Of a DNA stretch of 40,198 bases, positions 1 to 7,401 are shown in pieces; the first letter of the stretch is position 1, and each line of letters opens with the position of its first letter. Source of the stretch: Erysipelotrichaceae bacterium (GTDB taxonomy: Bacteria > Bacillota_I > Bacilli_A > Erysipelotrichales > Erysipelotrichaceae); contig JAUNEN010000022.1 in assembly GCA_030525525.1 (NCBI GenBank), positions 1 to 40,198 on the forward strand, in the 5' to 3' direction. The notes beneath the pieces are model-generated. The model did no database searches. It was not told where the DNA came from and saw only the letters and a list, made by a program, of their open reading frames with translations. The position numbers and the translations under genes were made by a program.

Positions 1-113
1 AACGGCAGATCTCAGCCGGAAAGAGTCTTGAGGAAGCTGCTGAAGTATTGATGCTGAGTAAAGAAGAAGTCGACGAAATCGTTGAAAGCGGATATCTTGA
101 ATTGAAATCATGA
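1..113 (+). CDS. C-terminal fragment of an unidentified protein
   Basis: The reading frame is open from the left edge and ends with TGA at 111-113. The visible 36 residues are helical and charged (ending GYLELKS) and contain a stretch like GKSLEEAAEVLMLSKEEV, which looks like the short helix-turn-helix tail seen at the end of several unrelated protein families. The fragment is too short to name a family. It is followed at once by a hairpin, so it is probably the last gene of its transcript. Confidence 0.45.
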   Translation, partial: RQISAGKSLEEAAEVLMLSKEEVDEIVESGYLELKS

Positions 114-120
114 TGAAAAA

Positions 121-155
121 AGAAGCTCATGTCGGTCAAAACCGGATGAACTTCT
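121..155. terminator. Bidirectional intrinsic terminator between convergent genes
   Basis: An imperfect stem pairs AGAAGCTCATGTCGGT with ACCGGATGAACTTCT around the loop CAAA. It is flanked by an A run (116-121) and a short T run (154-157), so it can end the gene on the left on + and the HAD gene on -. Confidence 0.6.
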
Positions 156-176
156 TTTCAATTCATTCTGTATTTC

Positions 177-812
177 TCAGCCCATCTCTGAAATCACATC
201 AGCCAGATCTCTGAGTGAATCACACCGGTATTGTGCATCCGGGACATCTCCGAATCCATAGGAGACAAAGATAAAGGGAACACCAGCAATCTCGCAGCAT
301 TCCTCATCCCGTTTTGTGTCGCCGACGTAAACGGGATTTTTCAATTGATAATCAGCGATCATCTTTTTCAGATTGTCGGGCTTGTCCAGTCCGTTGTCTC
401 CAAAGCAGAGATGGCCTTTTACAAACGGCTCAATTTCAGCGTAAGCCATGACTGCTTCGATATAGCCTCTGCCGCAGTTGGAAAGAATGAAGAGCTGATA
501 ATCTTTGCTTAGAAGTTCAAATGTTTCTCTGACATACGGATAAAGATCAGTTCCGTTTGTGCGGATTTCTTCATTTTCCTTCTGCTCCATAACTTCCGTG
601 ATTTTTCTGGAAACGGAAAGGGGAACTTCAGGCAGCACTGCCATTGCCCAGTCATCCATTGTTTTCCCCATTAAAGAGCCTGCCAGTTTTTCATCAAGAA
701 GCACACAGGGATAATCCAGAGAGGAAAGATGTCTGTTCCAGGAAGCGATGATTGCCCGTGTGCTGTTAGTCAGTGTGCCGTCGATATCAAAAATCACTGC
801 GTCTTTTTTCAT
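177..812 (-). CDS. HAD-superfamily hydrolase (phosphoglycolate phosphatase-like)
   Basis: A 211-residue cytoplasmic phosphatase of the haloacid dehalogenase superfamily. Motif I is FDIDGTLTNS near the N terminus, giving the nucleophile Asp9 and acid/base Asp11. Motif II is the Ser in LSNCGRG, a Lys lies in GLDKPDNL, and motif IV is GDTKRDEE, which binds Mg. The helical cap between motifs I and II fits the Gph/PGM-like subclass, which hydrolyses small phosphorylated metabolites; the exact substrate cannot be read from the sequence. I chose the ATG at 810-812 because GGTGA lies about 5 bases upstream and the protein then begins right before motif I. An ATG at 824, with AGGA 4 bases upstream, and a longer form from 848 are possible. 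It is divergent from the transglutaminase-like gene and shows no operon partner. Confidence 0.85.
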   Translation of the reverse strand: MKKDAVIFDIDGTLTNSTRAIIASWNRHLSSLDYPCVLLDEKLAGSLMGKTMDDWAMAVLPEVPLSVSRKITEVMEQKENEEIRTNGTDLYPYVRETFELLSKDYQLFILSNCGRGYIEAVMAYAEIEPFVKGHLCFGDNGLDKPDNLKKMIADYQLKNPVYVGDTKRDEECCEIAGVPFIFVSYGFGDVPDAQYRCDSLRDLADVISEMG

Positions 813-854
813 ATAAGTCACCATATCATCCTGCATGGTTCTTCGCAAAAGAAG

Positions 855-882
855 TTCATGCGCTGTCTTTCTAAGATATAAT
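855..882 (+). promoter_or_regulatory. Candidate promoter for the transglutaminase-like gene
   Basis: A perfect TATAAT at 877-882 follows a weak -35 (TTCATG, 855-860) at 16 bases. It lies 31 bases before the ATG at 914. The surrounding ATATAATTCAATTATAA is nearly symmetric, so a promoter for the divergent HAD gene could overlap here, but I see no good -35 on that strand. Confidence 0.4.
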
Positions 883-913
883 TCAATTATAACTTACAGA
901 GGGGAAATCATTT

Positions 914-1936
914 ATGGCAAAACAGCTCGACCTGAATCATGGCTTTTATTATAGCTTTCTGAATAATGCACAGAAGAAAACCTATGACACGCTTCTGACA
1001 CACATGCGTCAGTTCGAAACCGAATTTGCGATTGATCCGGTTTCAACTGCTGATTATCTCATTGCAAACCGTGCCGTTCTTGACGATCATCCTGAACTCT
1101 GGTGGGCGGATACACCGGCCAGATATTCCTTCAATCTCGTGGGCAAGGTGACAAAGCATCAGTTTCTTCAGTTAACCGGAAAAGAAAAACAGATCACTGC
1201 CGCAATGGCCAATGCCATCCAGGAGATCCTGGCACAGGCCCGTCAGCTTGACAGTGACTGGAAAAAAGCACTTCTCTTCCACGATTACATCGTTTCCAAA
1301 ACAAAATTCAACACCGGCCGTGACAGCGACGGCTATCTTGATCAGAACATTTCAAGCGTCTTCATGGGCGGCAATTCCGTCTGTGCCGGTTATGCAAGAG
1401 CGTTCATGCTGTTATGCAGAAGCGTCGGAATCGAATGCATCTATGTCAGCGGTCCTGCCACAAAGCGCGGCAATACAATCCGCCATGCGTGGAATATGGC
1501 ATATATTGACGGAAACTGGACATGGATTGACTGCACATGGGATGATCTGATTCTTGAAAACGGAGTTGAAAGCTGCGAACATGATTATTTCTGTCTGAAT
1601 GATACATGGATTTCAAAAGAGCATCCGATTCCTTCAGTTCTTGAAACCGGCAATGACCAGGCCCGTCTTTCGATTTCCTTCCCGAAAGCATCTTCGCTCA
1701 AGATGGAATTCCACAGACTCGCCGGTACCTATTTTGAAAAATATGACGCAAATCAGGTTCTCGCTTCCGTGCAGCAGCAGGCACCTGGCGGAAAAGTGCG
1801 TCTGCGCTTTGGCAGTGCCCAGGCACTTGCACAGGCAATCCAGGGAGTTGTCATCGATCATAATCTTGTCAATCAGTCACAGTTACGCATCACTAAAGAC
1901 GATATCATGTGCGTCCTGAGAATTGACCGCAGATAA
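914..1936 (+). CDS. Transglutaminase-like (papain-fold) domain protein
   Basis: A 340-residue protein with a transglutaminase-like core at about residues 115-215. The Cys-His-Asp triad is visible: Cys157 in NSVCAGYARAF, His191 in RHAWN and Asp206 in WIDCTWDD. This arrangement is typical of bacterial transglutaminase-core proteins, which may act as peptidases or amidases on peptides or cell-wall material. There is no signal peptide or membrane segment, so it is predicted to be cytoplasmic. A GAGGGG ribosome site lies about 8 bases before the ATG. The next gene, a radical SAM enzyme, starts 21 bases after the stop with its own strong ribosome site, so the two probably share a transcript. The N-terminal 110 and C-terminal 120 residues have no domain I can name, and the substrate is unknown. 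Confidence 0.8.
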   Translation: MAKQLDLNHGFYYSFLNNAQKKTYDTLLTHMRQFETEFAIDPVSTADYLIANRAVLDDHPELWWADTPARYSFNLVGKVTKHQFLQLTGKEKQITAAMANAIQEILAQARQLDSDWKKALLFHDYIVSKTKFNTGRDSDGYLDQNISSVFMGGNSVCAGYARAFMLLCRSVGIECIYVSGPATKRGNTIRHAWNMAYIDGNWTWIDCTWDDLILENGVESCEHDYFCLNDTWISKEHPIPSVLETGNDQARLSISFPKASSLKMEFHRLAGTYFEKYDANQVLASVQQQAPGGKVRLRFGSAQALAQAIQGVVIDHNLVNQSQLRITKDDIMCVLRIDRR

Positions 1937-1957
1937 GAGTTAAAAAAGGAGTTCCTG

Positions 1958-3037
1958 ATGCCTTCAAAATCCATTTCCGTCATGATCAAACCGGCTTCCT
2001 CACTCTGCAATCTGAGGTGCAGATATTGTTTTTATACAGACATTTCAGAAAACAGAGCTGTCGCTTCCAACGGCGTGATGAGTGAAGAAACAGCAGATCT
2101 CATCATTGAAAGAATCAATGAAGCTCTTGGCGGAAAGGGAATTGCCAACATCAGTTTCCAGGGAGGCGAGCCGACAGTTGCAGGGCTTGATTATTTCCGT
2201 CATTTTGTATCACAGATGGAAAAGTATAAAGGAATCAAAGTCAATTATGCACTGCAGACAAACGGAACATTGATCGATGAAGCATGGGTGAAATTCTTTA
2301 AAGAAAACAATTTTCTGATCGGCATCTCCATTGACGGCTATAAGCTCAACATGGATGAATTCCGCTTTGACGCTTCCGGAAAGAGTGTCTATTACGCAAT
2401 CATGGACAATGTGAAGCTGCTTCGGAAACACAAAGTTGATTTCAATATCCTGACGGTTGTCACAAAAGATCTTGCCGGACATGCAAAGGCTTTGTTCCGT
2501 TTCTGTAAAGAAAACAGATTCGGATTTGTCCAGTTGATTCCGTGTCTGCCGGGATTTCATGAAAGTACCGGCGTGTTTGCTCTTTCGGTCAGTGAGTATG
2601 CGTCATTCTTCAATGAATTCTTTGATGAATGGCTGAAGGAACTTCGGAAAGGGAATGCGGTCAGTGTCAATCTGTTTGAAAATCTCTACGGGATGGCGCA
2701 CGGGCAGCCGCCGTATCAATGCGGCATGATCGGCATGTGCACACTGCAGTATGTCATTGAATCCAACGGCGATACCTATCCATGTGACTTCTGGTGCCTG
2801 GATGAATATCTGCTCGGCAATCTTCATGAGCACTCCTTCTCAGATTTCAATCAGAGTGAAACAGCGAAGAAATTCATACTCGAATCAAAGTGTTCCAAAA
2901 AGCCGTGTGAAACATGCCGCTACGTTAAAATGTGCAGCGGTGGGTGCAGAAGACAGAATGTCTGTTATCTGAATGAGGAAGAATGCGCATATCAGAAAGT
3001 GCTTGATCATGTGCTTCCGGTATTAAGCAGAATGTGA
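1958..3037 (+). CDS. Radical SAM/SPASM enzyme, anaerobic sulfatase-maturase (anSME) family
   Basis: A 359-residue radical SAM enzyme. The CxxxCxxC motif (Cys17, Cys21, Cys24 in CNLRCRYC) binds the SAM-cleaving 4Fe-4S cluster. The C-terminal part, about residues 255-345, carries the many cysteines of a SPASM domain (CGMIGMC, GDTYPCDFW, KKPCETCRYVKMCSGGC, then EEECAYQ), which binds two auxiliary clusters. Length and layout match anSME proteins, which oxidise a Cys or Ser of type I sulfatases to formylglycine in anaerobes. No sulfatase is in this window, so the target is elsewhere or differs; some SPASM relatives modify peptides instead. The AAAAAGGAG ribosome site is strong. The gene ends just before a terminator and is probably cotranscribed with the transglutaminase-like gene. 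Confidence 0.85.
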   Translation: MPSKSISVMIKPASSLCNLRCRYCFYTDISENRAVASNGVMSEETADLIIERINEALGGKGIANISFQGGEPTVAGLDYFRHFVSQMEKYKGIKVNYALQTNGTLIDEAWVKFFKENNFLIGISIDGYKLNMDEFRFDASGKSVYYAIMDNVKLLRKHKVDFNILTVVTKDLAGHAKALFRFCKENRFGFVQLIPCLPGFHESTGVFALSVSEYASFFNEFFDEWLKELRKGNAVSVNLFENLYGMAHGQPPYQCGMIGMCTLQYVIESNGDTYPCDFWCLDEYLLGNLHEHSFSDFNQSETAKKFILESKCSKKPCETCRYVKMCSGGCRRQNVCYLNEEECAYQKVLDHVLPVLSRM

Positions 3038-3041
3038 AAAA

Positions 3042-3087
3042 ATCGGATATCTGCAGAATTTGATCTGTTTGATATCCGATCTTTTTT
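3042..3087. terminator. Strong bidirectional intrinsic terminator
   Basis: A perfect 10-bp stem pairs ATCGGATATC (3042-3051) with GATATCCGAT (3071-3080) and is followed by a T run (3082-3087). An A run on the other side lets it serve the convergent NTF2-like gene as well. A separate run of ten T residues (3091-3100) abuts that gene's stop codon. Confidence 0.85.
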
Positions 3088-3099
3088 ATGTTTTTTTTT

Positions 3100-3582
3100 T
3101 CAGTGCTTCGGCATGTTTCCGCCGTCTGTATAAAGATCCAGACGTGTCACCATGAGCTTGCCATCAACCAGATCGAAGTGATTGAATTCTGTGACAGTCA
3201 TTTTGAATACGGGCGGATTTTCCATTCCTTTCGGAATCAGATACATGTCATACACAAGAGCGACAGTATCTTCATTGACAATTGACTGCAGGATCGGTCC
3301 CATTTCCATATTGCAGGCGTCGCGCTGCCCCTTCATACTGACGCGGTAGTCGCAGTATTTCTGCTCACCGCCGATTGCGTTGATGATTGCTGATTGTGCG
3401 TACAGGCTGTCGGCACACTTCAGCCAGCCTTCATAATCCGGCTGCCATGTTCCCCACCAGTCGTACATTCTCTTCAGCATTTCATCCTGCTTTGTTTTGA
3501 CGGGAAGAGCATCGATTTCGTTCATTGCTTTGATGCGGAGTTCTTTTGAATTTTCCATTGTTGCTGTTTCGTTCAGTCTCAT
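3100..3582 (-). CDS. SnoaL/NTF2-like small protein of unknown function
   Basis: About 160 residues with the look of the cone-shaped NTF2/SnoaL fold: N-terminal helices (DEMLKRMYDWWGTW), then alternating strands ending VFKMTVTEFNHFDLVDGKLMVTRLD. Such proteins are small-molecule lyases, isomerases or binding proteins, and no catalytic residues can be assigned. The frame is open further upstream, to 3672, but that part overlaps the upstream reductase gene. I therefore chose the ATG at 3580-3582, preceded by a weak purine-rich AGAAAGAAA. It lies 25 bases downstream of the SDR gene on the same strand and is probably translated from the same message, so the two may act on related substrates. Confidence 0.6.
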   Translation of the reverse strand: MRLNETATMENSKELRIKAMNEIDALPVKTKQDEMLKRMYDWWGTWQPDYEGWLKCADSLYAQSAIINAIGGEQKYCDYRVSMKGQRDACNMEMGPILQSIVNEDTVALVYDMYLIPKGMENPPVFKMTVTEFNHFDLVDGKLMVTRLDLYTDGGNMPKH

Positions 3583-3607
3583 GTTTTTTTCTTTCTGTGA
3601 TCTCTTT

Positions 3608-5314
3608 TCACTGGAAACGTTCCCTGATGAAAGCAGTGCAACCGGCAATTGCGATGATGTAAGGAATTTCAAGGCTGTCGGTGATGCCGTATCTGAGTGA
3701 TGTCAGAACGCTGATGGCGCTTAACAGATTGACATATTTAGCAGCTCTGTCTTCTACTGACAGCTTAGCCATATCTGCATAGTCTTCTTGTGTGAAGATG
3801 CCTGCTTCGGAAAGAAGATTTGAATATTTCACCATGGTGAGCAGGAAGTCTTCGGTGATGTGATAGTGGCCGTGTACTTTCAGAACTTCAGCTGCCTGAG
3901 CGGCTGTTTTTGCATTGTTCATATCAACAGACATATTTGAATCTGTCGCAGCTCCGAAGATATCCTTGATCAGATCAAATTCAGCCGGTGAAGTTTCAAT
4001 GCCTTTTTCGGCCAGTCTTCTGAAACAGCTGTAATAGCTGTGGTCATTGAAGAGGCTGATCAGCTCTTCACGATCGCGTGAGAGAACAATATTCTGATAT
4101 GCATTCTTCATTTCTTCTACTGTACCTGTGATCGCAGCCTGATTCAGAAGAGTTTCAAAGGATTCAAAGCTTTCAGCGGCAGCGATTGCTTCAACAAGCT
4201 TTCTGTTCTCAATTGACCTGGAAACCTGAGCTTCAACACTCATATTTTCGGAAGCAGCGGCAGCTTCTTCAGCGATTCTGACATTGCCCTTGATCTTGCC
4301 TTCTTTGACGAGCCAGATTGCTTCGTCACGCAGTGTTTCCGCATACGGACGTGTATGATAGCCGAGTTCACGTTCAGCTTTTGAATAATCGAAGCTGTTG
4401 TTTCTGTCGAGGTTATAAACCGCGAATTTTGTCATGAGCGGCTTTTCACCGGTTTTGGCGGCTTTCTTTTCCATGCTTGCCGCAAGTCTGTAGGCAAGGG
4501 CGATCGGGACATAAAACAGAGGCTGCTTGCAGCCGCAGGCATCATGCAGCATATGGGCAACTTCCTTCAGGGTCACTTCCTTGTTGCCTAAGATATAGCA
4601 TTCGCCCTTACGGCCTTTGTCGGCTGCGGCGATTGTGCCGGCTGCCAGGTCACGGACGTCGCAGAGATTGAAGCTGCCGCCCATACCGACAGGCATTTCA
4701 CCGTTCATGATCTTGATGATTGTGCCGGTTGTTTCGCTGATTGCGTGATCCTCCGGCCCGAGGATTCCGGACGGATGAACAACGCATGCGTTCATGCCTT
4801 CACTTGCGGAATCGAGAACCTTTTGGGTTGCGATTGCCTTGGAGCGGCTGTACCAGCCGACAACCTGATCGTCGTTGTAGGGAACAAACTGACTGACTTC
4901 TTTGATCTTCTGTCCTTTGGGCAGTTCGGGAATTGCACCGGTGCTTGATACATAGACAAGCTTGCGTGCTTCGGGATGGTTCTTCATGGCGGCGATGATG
5001 TTTTCTGTTCCGCCGACATTGACTGCCATCAGCTTTTCATTGTAGTCGGGGTTGACTGTGACCATGCTTGCGCAATGGATGCAGATGGTTTCATATCCCT
5101 CTTCGACATCGAAGAATCTGTCGCAGTCCTCAGCGCTGCATAAGTCGCCTTCAAAGATTTCAATACCGGCCGGGATGTATTTGACTGCCGGGTCATTTTT
5201 CAGTACGAATGCGCGTACCTTGTCGCCTCTTTCGATCAGTCCTCTGCAGATGTTGGAGCCGAGGAATCCTGCGGCGCCGGTGAGTAAGTAAATTGTTTCT
5301 TTATTCTGGTTCAT
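3608..5314 (-). CDS. NAD(P)-dependent epimerase/reductase (extended SDR) fused to an unknown helical domain
   Basis: Residues 1 to about 335 form an extended short-chain dehydrogenase/reductase. TGAAGFLGSN (residues 12-21) is the Rossmann GxxGxxG, YVSSTG holds the catalytic Ser region, and Tyr155-x3-Lys159 (YSRSK) is the catalytic pair. The closest feel is the dihydroflavonol-4-reductase or 3-beta-HSD type, which reduces a carbonyl or oxidises a hydroxyl. From about residue 340 to 568 the protein continues as an all-helical region that I do not recognise, ending in a moderately hydrophobic stretch (EIPYIIAIAGCTAFIRERF). Stand-alone members of the family are about 330 residues, so this is an unusual fusion. 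GGAGG lies 9 bases before the ATG. It is divergent from the two-component system and upstream of the NTF2-like gene. Confidence 0.8.
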   Translation of the reverse strand: MNQNKETIYLLTGAAGFLGSNICRGLIERGDKVRAFVLKNDPAVKYIPAGIEIFEGDLCSAEDCDRFFDVEEGYETICIHCASMVTVNPDYNEKLMAVNVGGTENIIAAMKNHPEARKLVYVSSTGAIPELPKGQKIKEVSQFVPYNDDQVVGWYSRSKAIATQKVLDSASEGMNACVVHPSGILGPEDHAISETTGTIIKIMNGEMPVGMGGSFNLCDVRDLAAGTIAAADKGRKGECYILGNKEVTLKEVAHMLHDACGCKQPLFYVPIALAYRLAASMEKKAAKTGEKPLMTKFAVYNLDRNNSFDYSKAERELGYHTRPYAETLRDEAIWLVKEGKIKGNVRIAEEAAAASENMSVEAQVSRSIENRKLVEAIAAAESFESFETLLNQAAITGTVEEMKNAYQNIVLSRDREELISLFNDHSYYSCFRRLAEKGIETSPAEFDLIKDIFGAATDSNMSVDMNNAKTAAQAAEVLKVHGHYHITEDFLLTMVKYSNLLSEAGIFTQEDYADMAKLSVEDRAAKYVNLLSAISVLTSLRYGITDSLEIPYIIAIAGCTAFIRERFQ

Positions 5315-5517
5315 TTCTGATTTCCTCCGTTTTTTTCTTCAGCTGTCGATGTTTACGGTTTCAAGAATAGTGTCCCAATGTAAACTCACGGTTAACATTT
5401 CTGTTTATCTTTCGTTTATTTTTTGCACAGAATATTGAAAATACGAACTGATTTTCATGAACCGGAATGTCATGATAGTAACTGTGAAAAACCATACGGA
5501 CGTTAGGAGGCATGCAT

Positions 5518-6192
5518 ATGTTTAAAATTCTGGTTGCCGAAGATGATCTGAGCACAAGGAAACTGCTCTCTGCCATATTGAAACGGGAAGGCTATGAACC
5601 TGTTCAGGCATGCAACGGGAAAGAAGCGCTGGAAATCATGGATCATGAACATATTGATTTACTGATCAGCGATGTGATGATGCCTGAAATGGATGGATAT
5701 GAGCTGACAGAAACAATCCGTGAAAGCGGCAGTCTGATGCCGATTATGCTGCTGACGGCAAAGTCGATGCCCGAGGATAAGCATACAGGATTCCTTGTCG
5801 GAACCGATGATTATATGGTCAAGCCTGTCGACAGACAGGAAATGGTTTTAAGAATCAAGGCACTTTTACGGCGGGCAAGAATTGTCGATGAACACCGTAT
5901 TACCATCGGCGATGTCATCCTTGATTATGATTCCCACAGTGTCAGAAGAGGATTTGATGTTCAGGTGCTGCCGCCAAAGGAATTCAATCTTCTTTATAAA
6001 TTGCTTGCCTATCCCGAGCGCACTTTCACAAGACTTGAACTGCTGGATGAAATCTGGGGCATGGACAGCGAAAGCGATGAGAAGACAGTCAATGTTCATA
6101 TCAACCGTCTGCGCACCCGCTTTTATGACTGGCCTGAATTTGAGATCCAGACAATCCGCGGCATGGGCTATCGGGCTGTGCGCAAACAATAG
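5518..6192 (+). CDS. OmpR/PhoB-family response regulator
   Basis: A 224-residue DNA-binding response regulator. The receiver domain (about 1-115) has the acidic pair Glu9-Asp10 in LVAEDD, the phospho-acceptor Asp52 in LLISDVMMPEMDG, the Thr of LLTAKS and the Lys of MVKPVD. The winged-helix effector domain (about 125-222) ends with the typical RTRF...IRGMGYRAV. I chose the ATG at 5518 over the one at 5512 because TAGGAGG (5504-5510) is 7 bases from 5518 but only 1 base from 5512. The histidine kinase follows 8 bases after the stop, so the pair is one operon. The signal and regulon are not evident; the divergent SDR gene is one possible target by position. Confidence 0.95.
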   Translation: MFKILVAEDDLSTRKLLSAILKREGYEPVQACNGKEALEIMDHEHIDLLISDVMMPEMDGYELTETIRESGSLMPIMLLTAKSMPEDKHTGFLVGTDDYMVKPVDRQEMVLRIKALLRRARIVDEHRITIGDVILDYDSHSVRRGFDVQVLPPKEFNLLYKLLAYPERTFTRLELLDEIWGMDSESDEKTVNVHINRLRTRFYDWPEFEIQTIRGMGYRAVRKQ

Positions 6193-6200
6193 GTGAGAAT

Positions 6201-7280
6201 ATGAAGAAAATCAGAGAGTTTTTCAGCACACTGAATCTGACGATGCTGCTGACGGTCAATCTGTTCTTTATTGTCTTTCTGATGCTGGGACTTGTCAGTC
6301 TGATCATCAGTCTGGGAATTGACGGCGGCTTTTTCCTGGATCAGGGAAAGCTGACAGTCGGGGGCGGACTTGTATTCATTTATGCAGTATGCATTCTGAC
6401 TGCTGTCAGTATGGTATTCATGATCCGCAAAGTCTTTATCGTTCCGATGAAAGAAGTGATGGATGCGATGAATGATCTGGCAGACGGAAATTTTTCCGGA
6501 CGCATTGAACATGAAGATGTCTGGCGGCCGAAGGAAATCAGACAATTCAGGGATACATTCAACCGCACGGCAGAACAGCTGGAAGGAACGGAAATATTGA
6601 GAAAAGACTTTGTTTCAAATTTCTCTCATGAATTCAAAACACCGATTGTCAGTATCAGCGGATTTGCGGATCTTTTGATGGAGGAAGATCTGGATGAAGA
6701 AGAGAGGAAGGAATATCTGGAGATCATCCATGATGAGAGTCTGCGCCTGGCTGATCTTTCTTCAAGAATTCTGGATCTCAGCCGGCTTGAATCACAGGCA
6801 ATCCTGACTGATTGTAAACAGTTCCGGCTCGATGAGCAGATCAGACAATGTGCACTGGTGAGTGAGCAGAAATGGAAAGAGAAGGAGATTGTCTTTGATC
6901 TTTCCTTAAAACCTGTTGATTATACCGGCAATGAAGCGATGTTAAAGGAAGTGTGGCTGAATATCATCGACAATGCGGCCAAATTCAGCCCGGACCATGA
7001 GTCGGTGAGTATCACGATCACCGATTCTGAGGGGGATGAGATCGCTGTTTCCTTTACCGATCACGGACCGGGAATGGATGAAGAAACAAAAGCACATATT
7101 TTCGATCAGTTCTATCAGGGTGATACAAGCCATAAAACAAAAGGAAACGGTCTCGGCCTGGCGATGGTTAGAAAGATCATTTCCCTTCATGAAGGCAGAA
7201 TTGAAGTTGACTCTTCACCGGGAAGCGGTGCATGCTTCACGGTTTATCTGAAAAAAGAGCTGAATAAAGCACAGAAATGA
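6201..7280 (+). CDS. HAMP-domain sensor histidine kinase
   Basis: A 359-residue membrane kinase, partner of the response regulator just upstream. Two membrane segments (about residues 12-38 and 52-72) bracket only a short outside loop of some 15 residues, so it probably senses something in or at the membrane. A HAMP linker follows (about 73-128). The HisKA domain carries His143 in FSHEFKTP. The ATPase domain has the N box NIIDNAAKF, the G1 box DHGPGMDEE and the G2 box KGNGLGLAM. It ends with the usual GRIEVDSSPGSG...FTVYL. AGGTGA, overlapping the regulator's stop codon, is the ribosome site, which suggests coupled translation. Confidence 0.95.
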   Translation: MKKIREFFSTLNLTMLLTVNLFFIVFLMLGLVSLIISLGIDGGFFLDQGKLTVGGGLVFIYAVCILTAVSMVFMIRKVFIVPMKEVMDAMNDLADGNFSGRIEHEDVWRPKEIRQFRDTFNRTAEQLEGTEILRKDFVSNFSHEFKTPIVSISGFADLLMEEDLDEEERKEYLEIIHDESLRLADLSSRILDLSRLESQAILTDCKQFRLDEQIRQCALVSEQKWKEKEIVFDLSLKPVDYTGNEAMLKEVWLNIIDNAAKFSPDHESVSITITDSEGDEIAVSFTDHGPGMDEETKAHIFDQFYQGDTSHKTKGNGLGLAMVRKIISLHEGRIEVDSSPGSGACFTVYLKKELNKAQK

Positions 7281-7284
7281 ACAA

Positions 7285-7312
7285 GGGACAGGTCATACGG
7301 CCTGCCTTTTAA
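7285..7312 (+). terminator. Probable intrinsic terminator after the two-component operon
   Basis: CAGGTC (7289-7294) pairs with GGCCTG (7299-7304), including one G-U pair, around ATAC and is followed by TTTT. The stem is short, so read-through is possible. Confidence 0.5.
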
Positions 7313-7325
7313 GTAATCGAATATA

Positions 7326-7378
7326 CGGATAAAAGAACAAATTCACAGATAAAAATGAAAACGCATACTTTTTATAAT
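7326..7378 (+). promoter_or_regulatory. Promoter of the D-2-hydroxyacid dehydrogenase with 20-bp-spaced repeats and a near-cre site
   Basis: A perfect -10 TATAAT sits at 7373-7378 with no recognisable -35, which is what an activator-dependent promoter looks like. Two 16-base half-sites, CGGATAAAAGAACAAA (7326-7341) and CAGATAAAAATGAAAA (7346-7361), match at 11 of 16 positions with a 20-bp period. The second resembles the better repeats at 8528-8563 (11 of 16). TGAAAACGCATACT (7356-7369) differs from the cre consensus at two defined positions. Binding by the AraC-type regulator and by CcpA is inference. Confidence 0.45.
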
Positions 7379-7401
7379 GCAATTGTGAAAGGGGAAACCT
7401 C

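Noticed and set aside
231-512. Plus-strand reading frame of 93 codons across the HAD gene
   Set aside because: It is a shadow of the minus-strand HAD gene, whose motifs are clear; no ribosome site and no family pattern.
3082-3100. Long T tracts as a phase-variation site
   Set aside because: They belong to a terminator and a stretch between convergent genes, outside coding and promoter positions, so slippage would have little effect.
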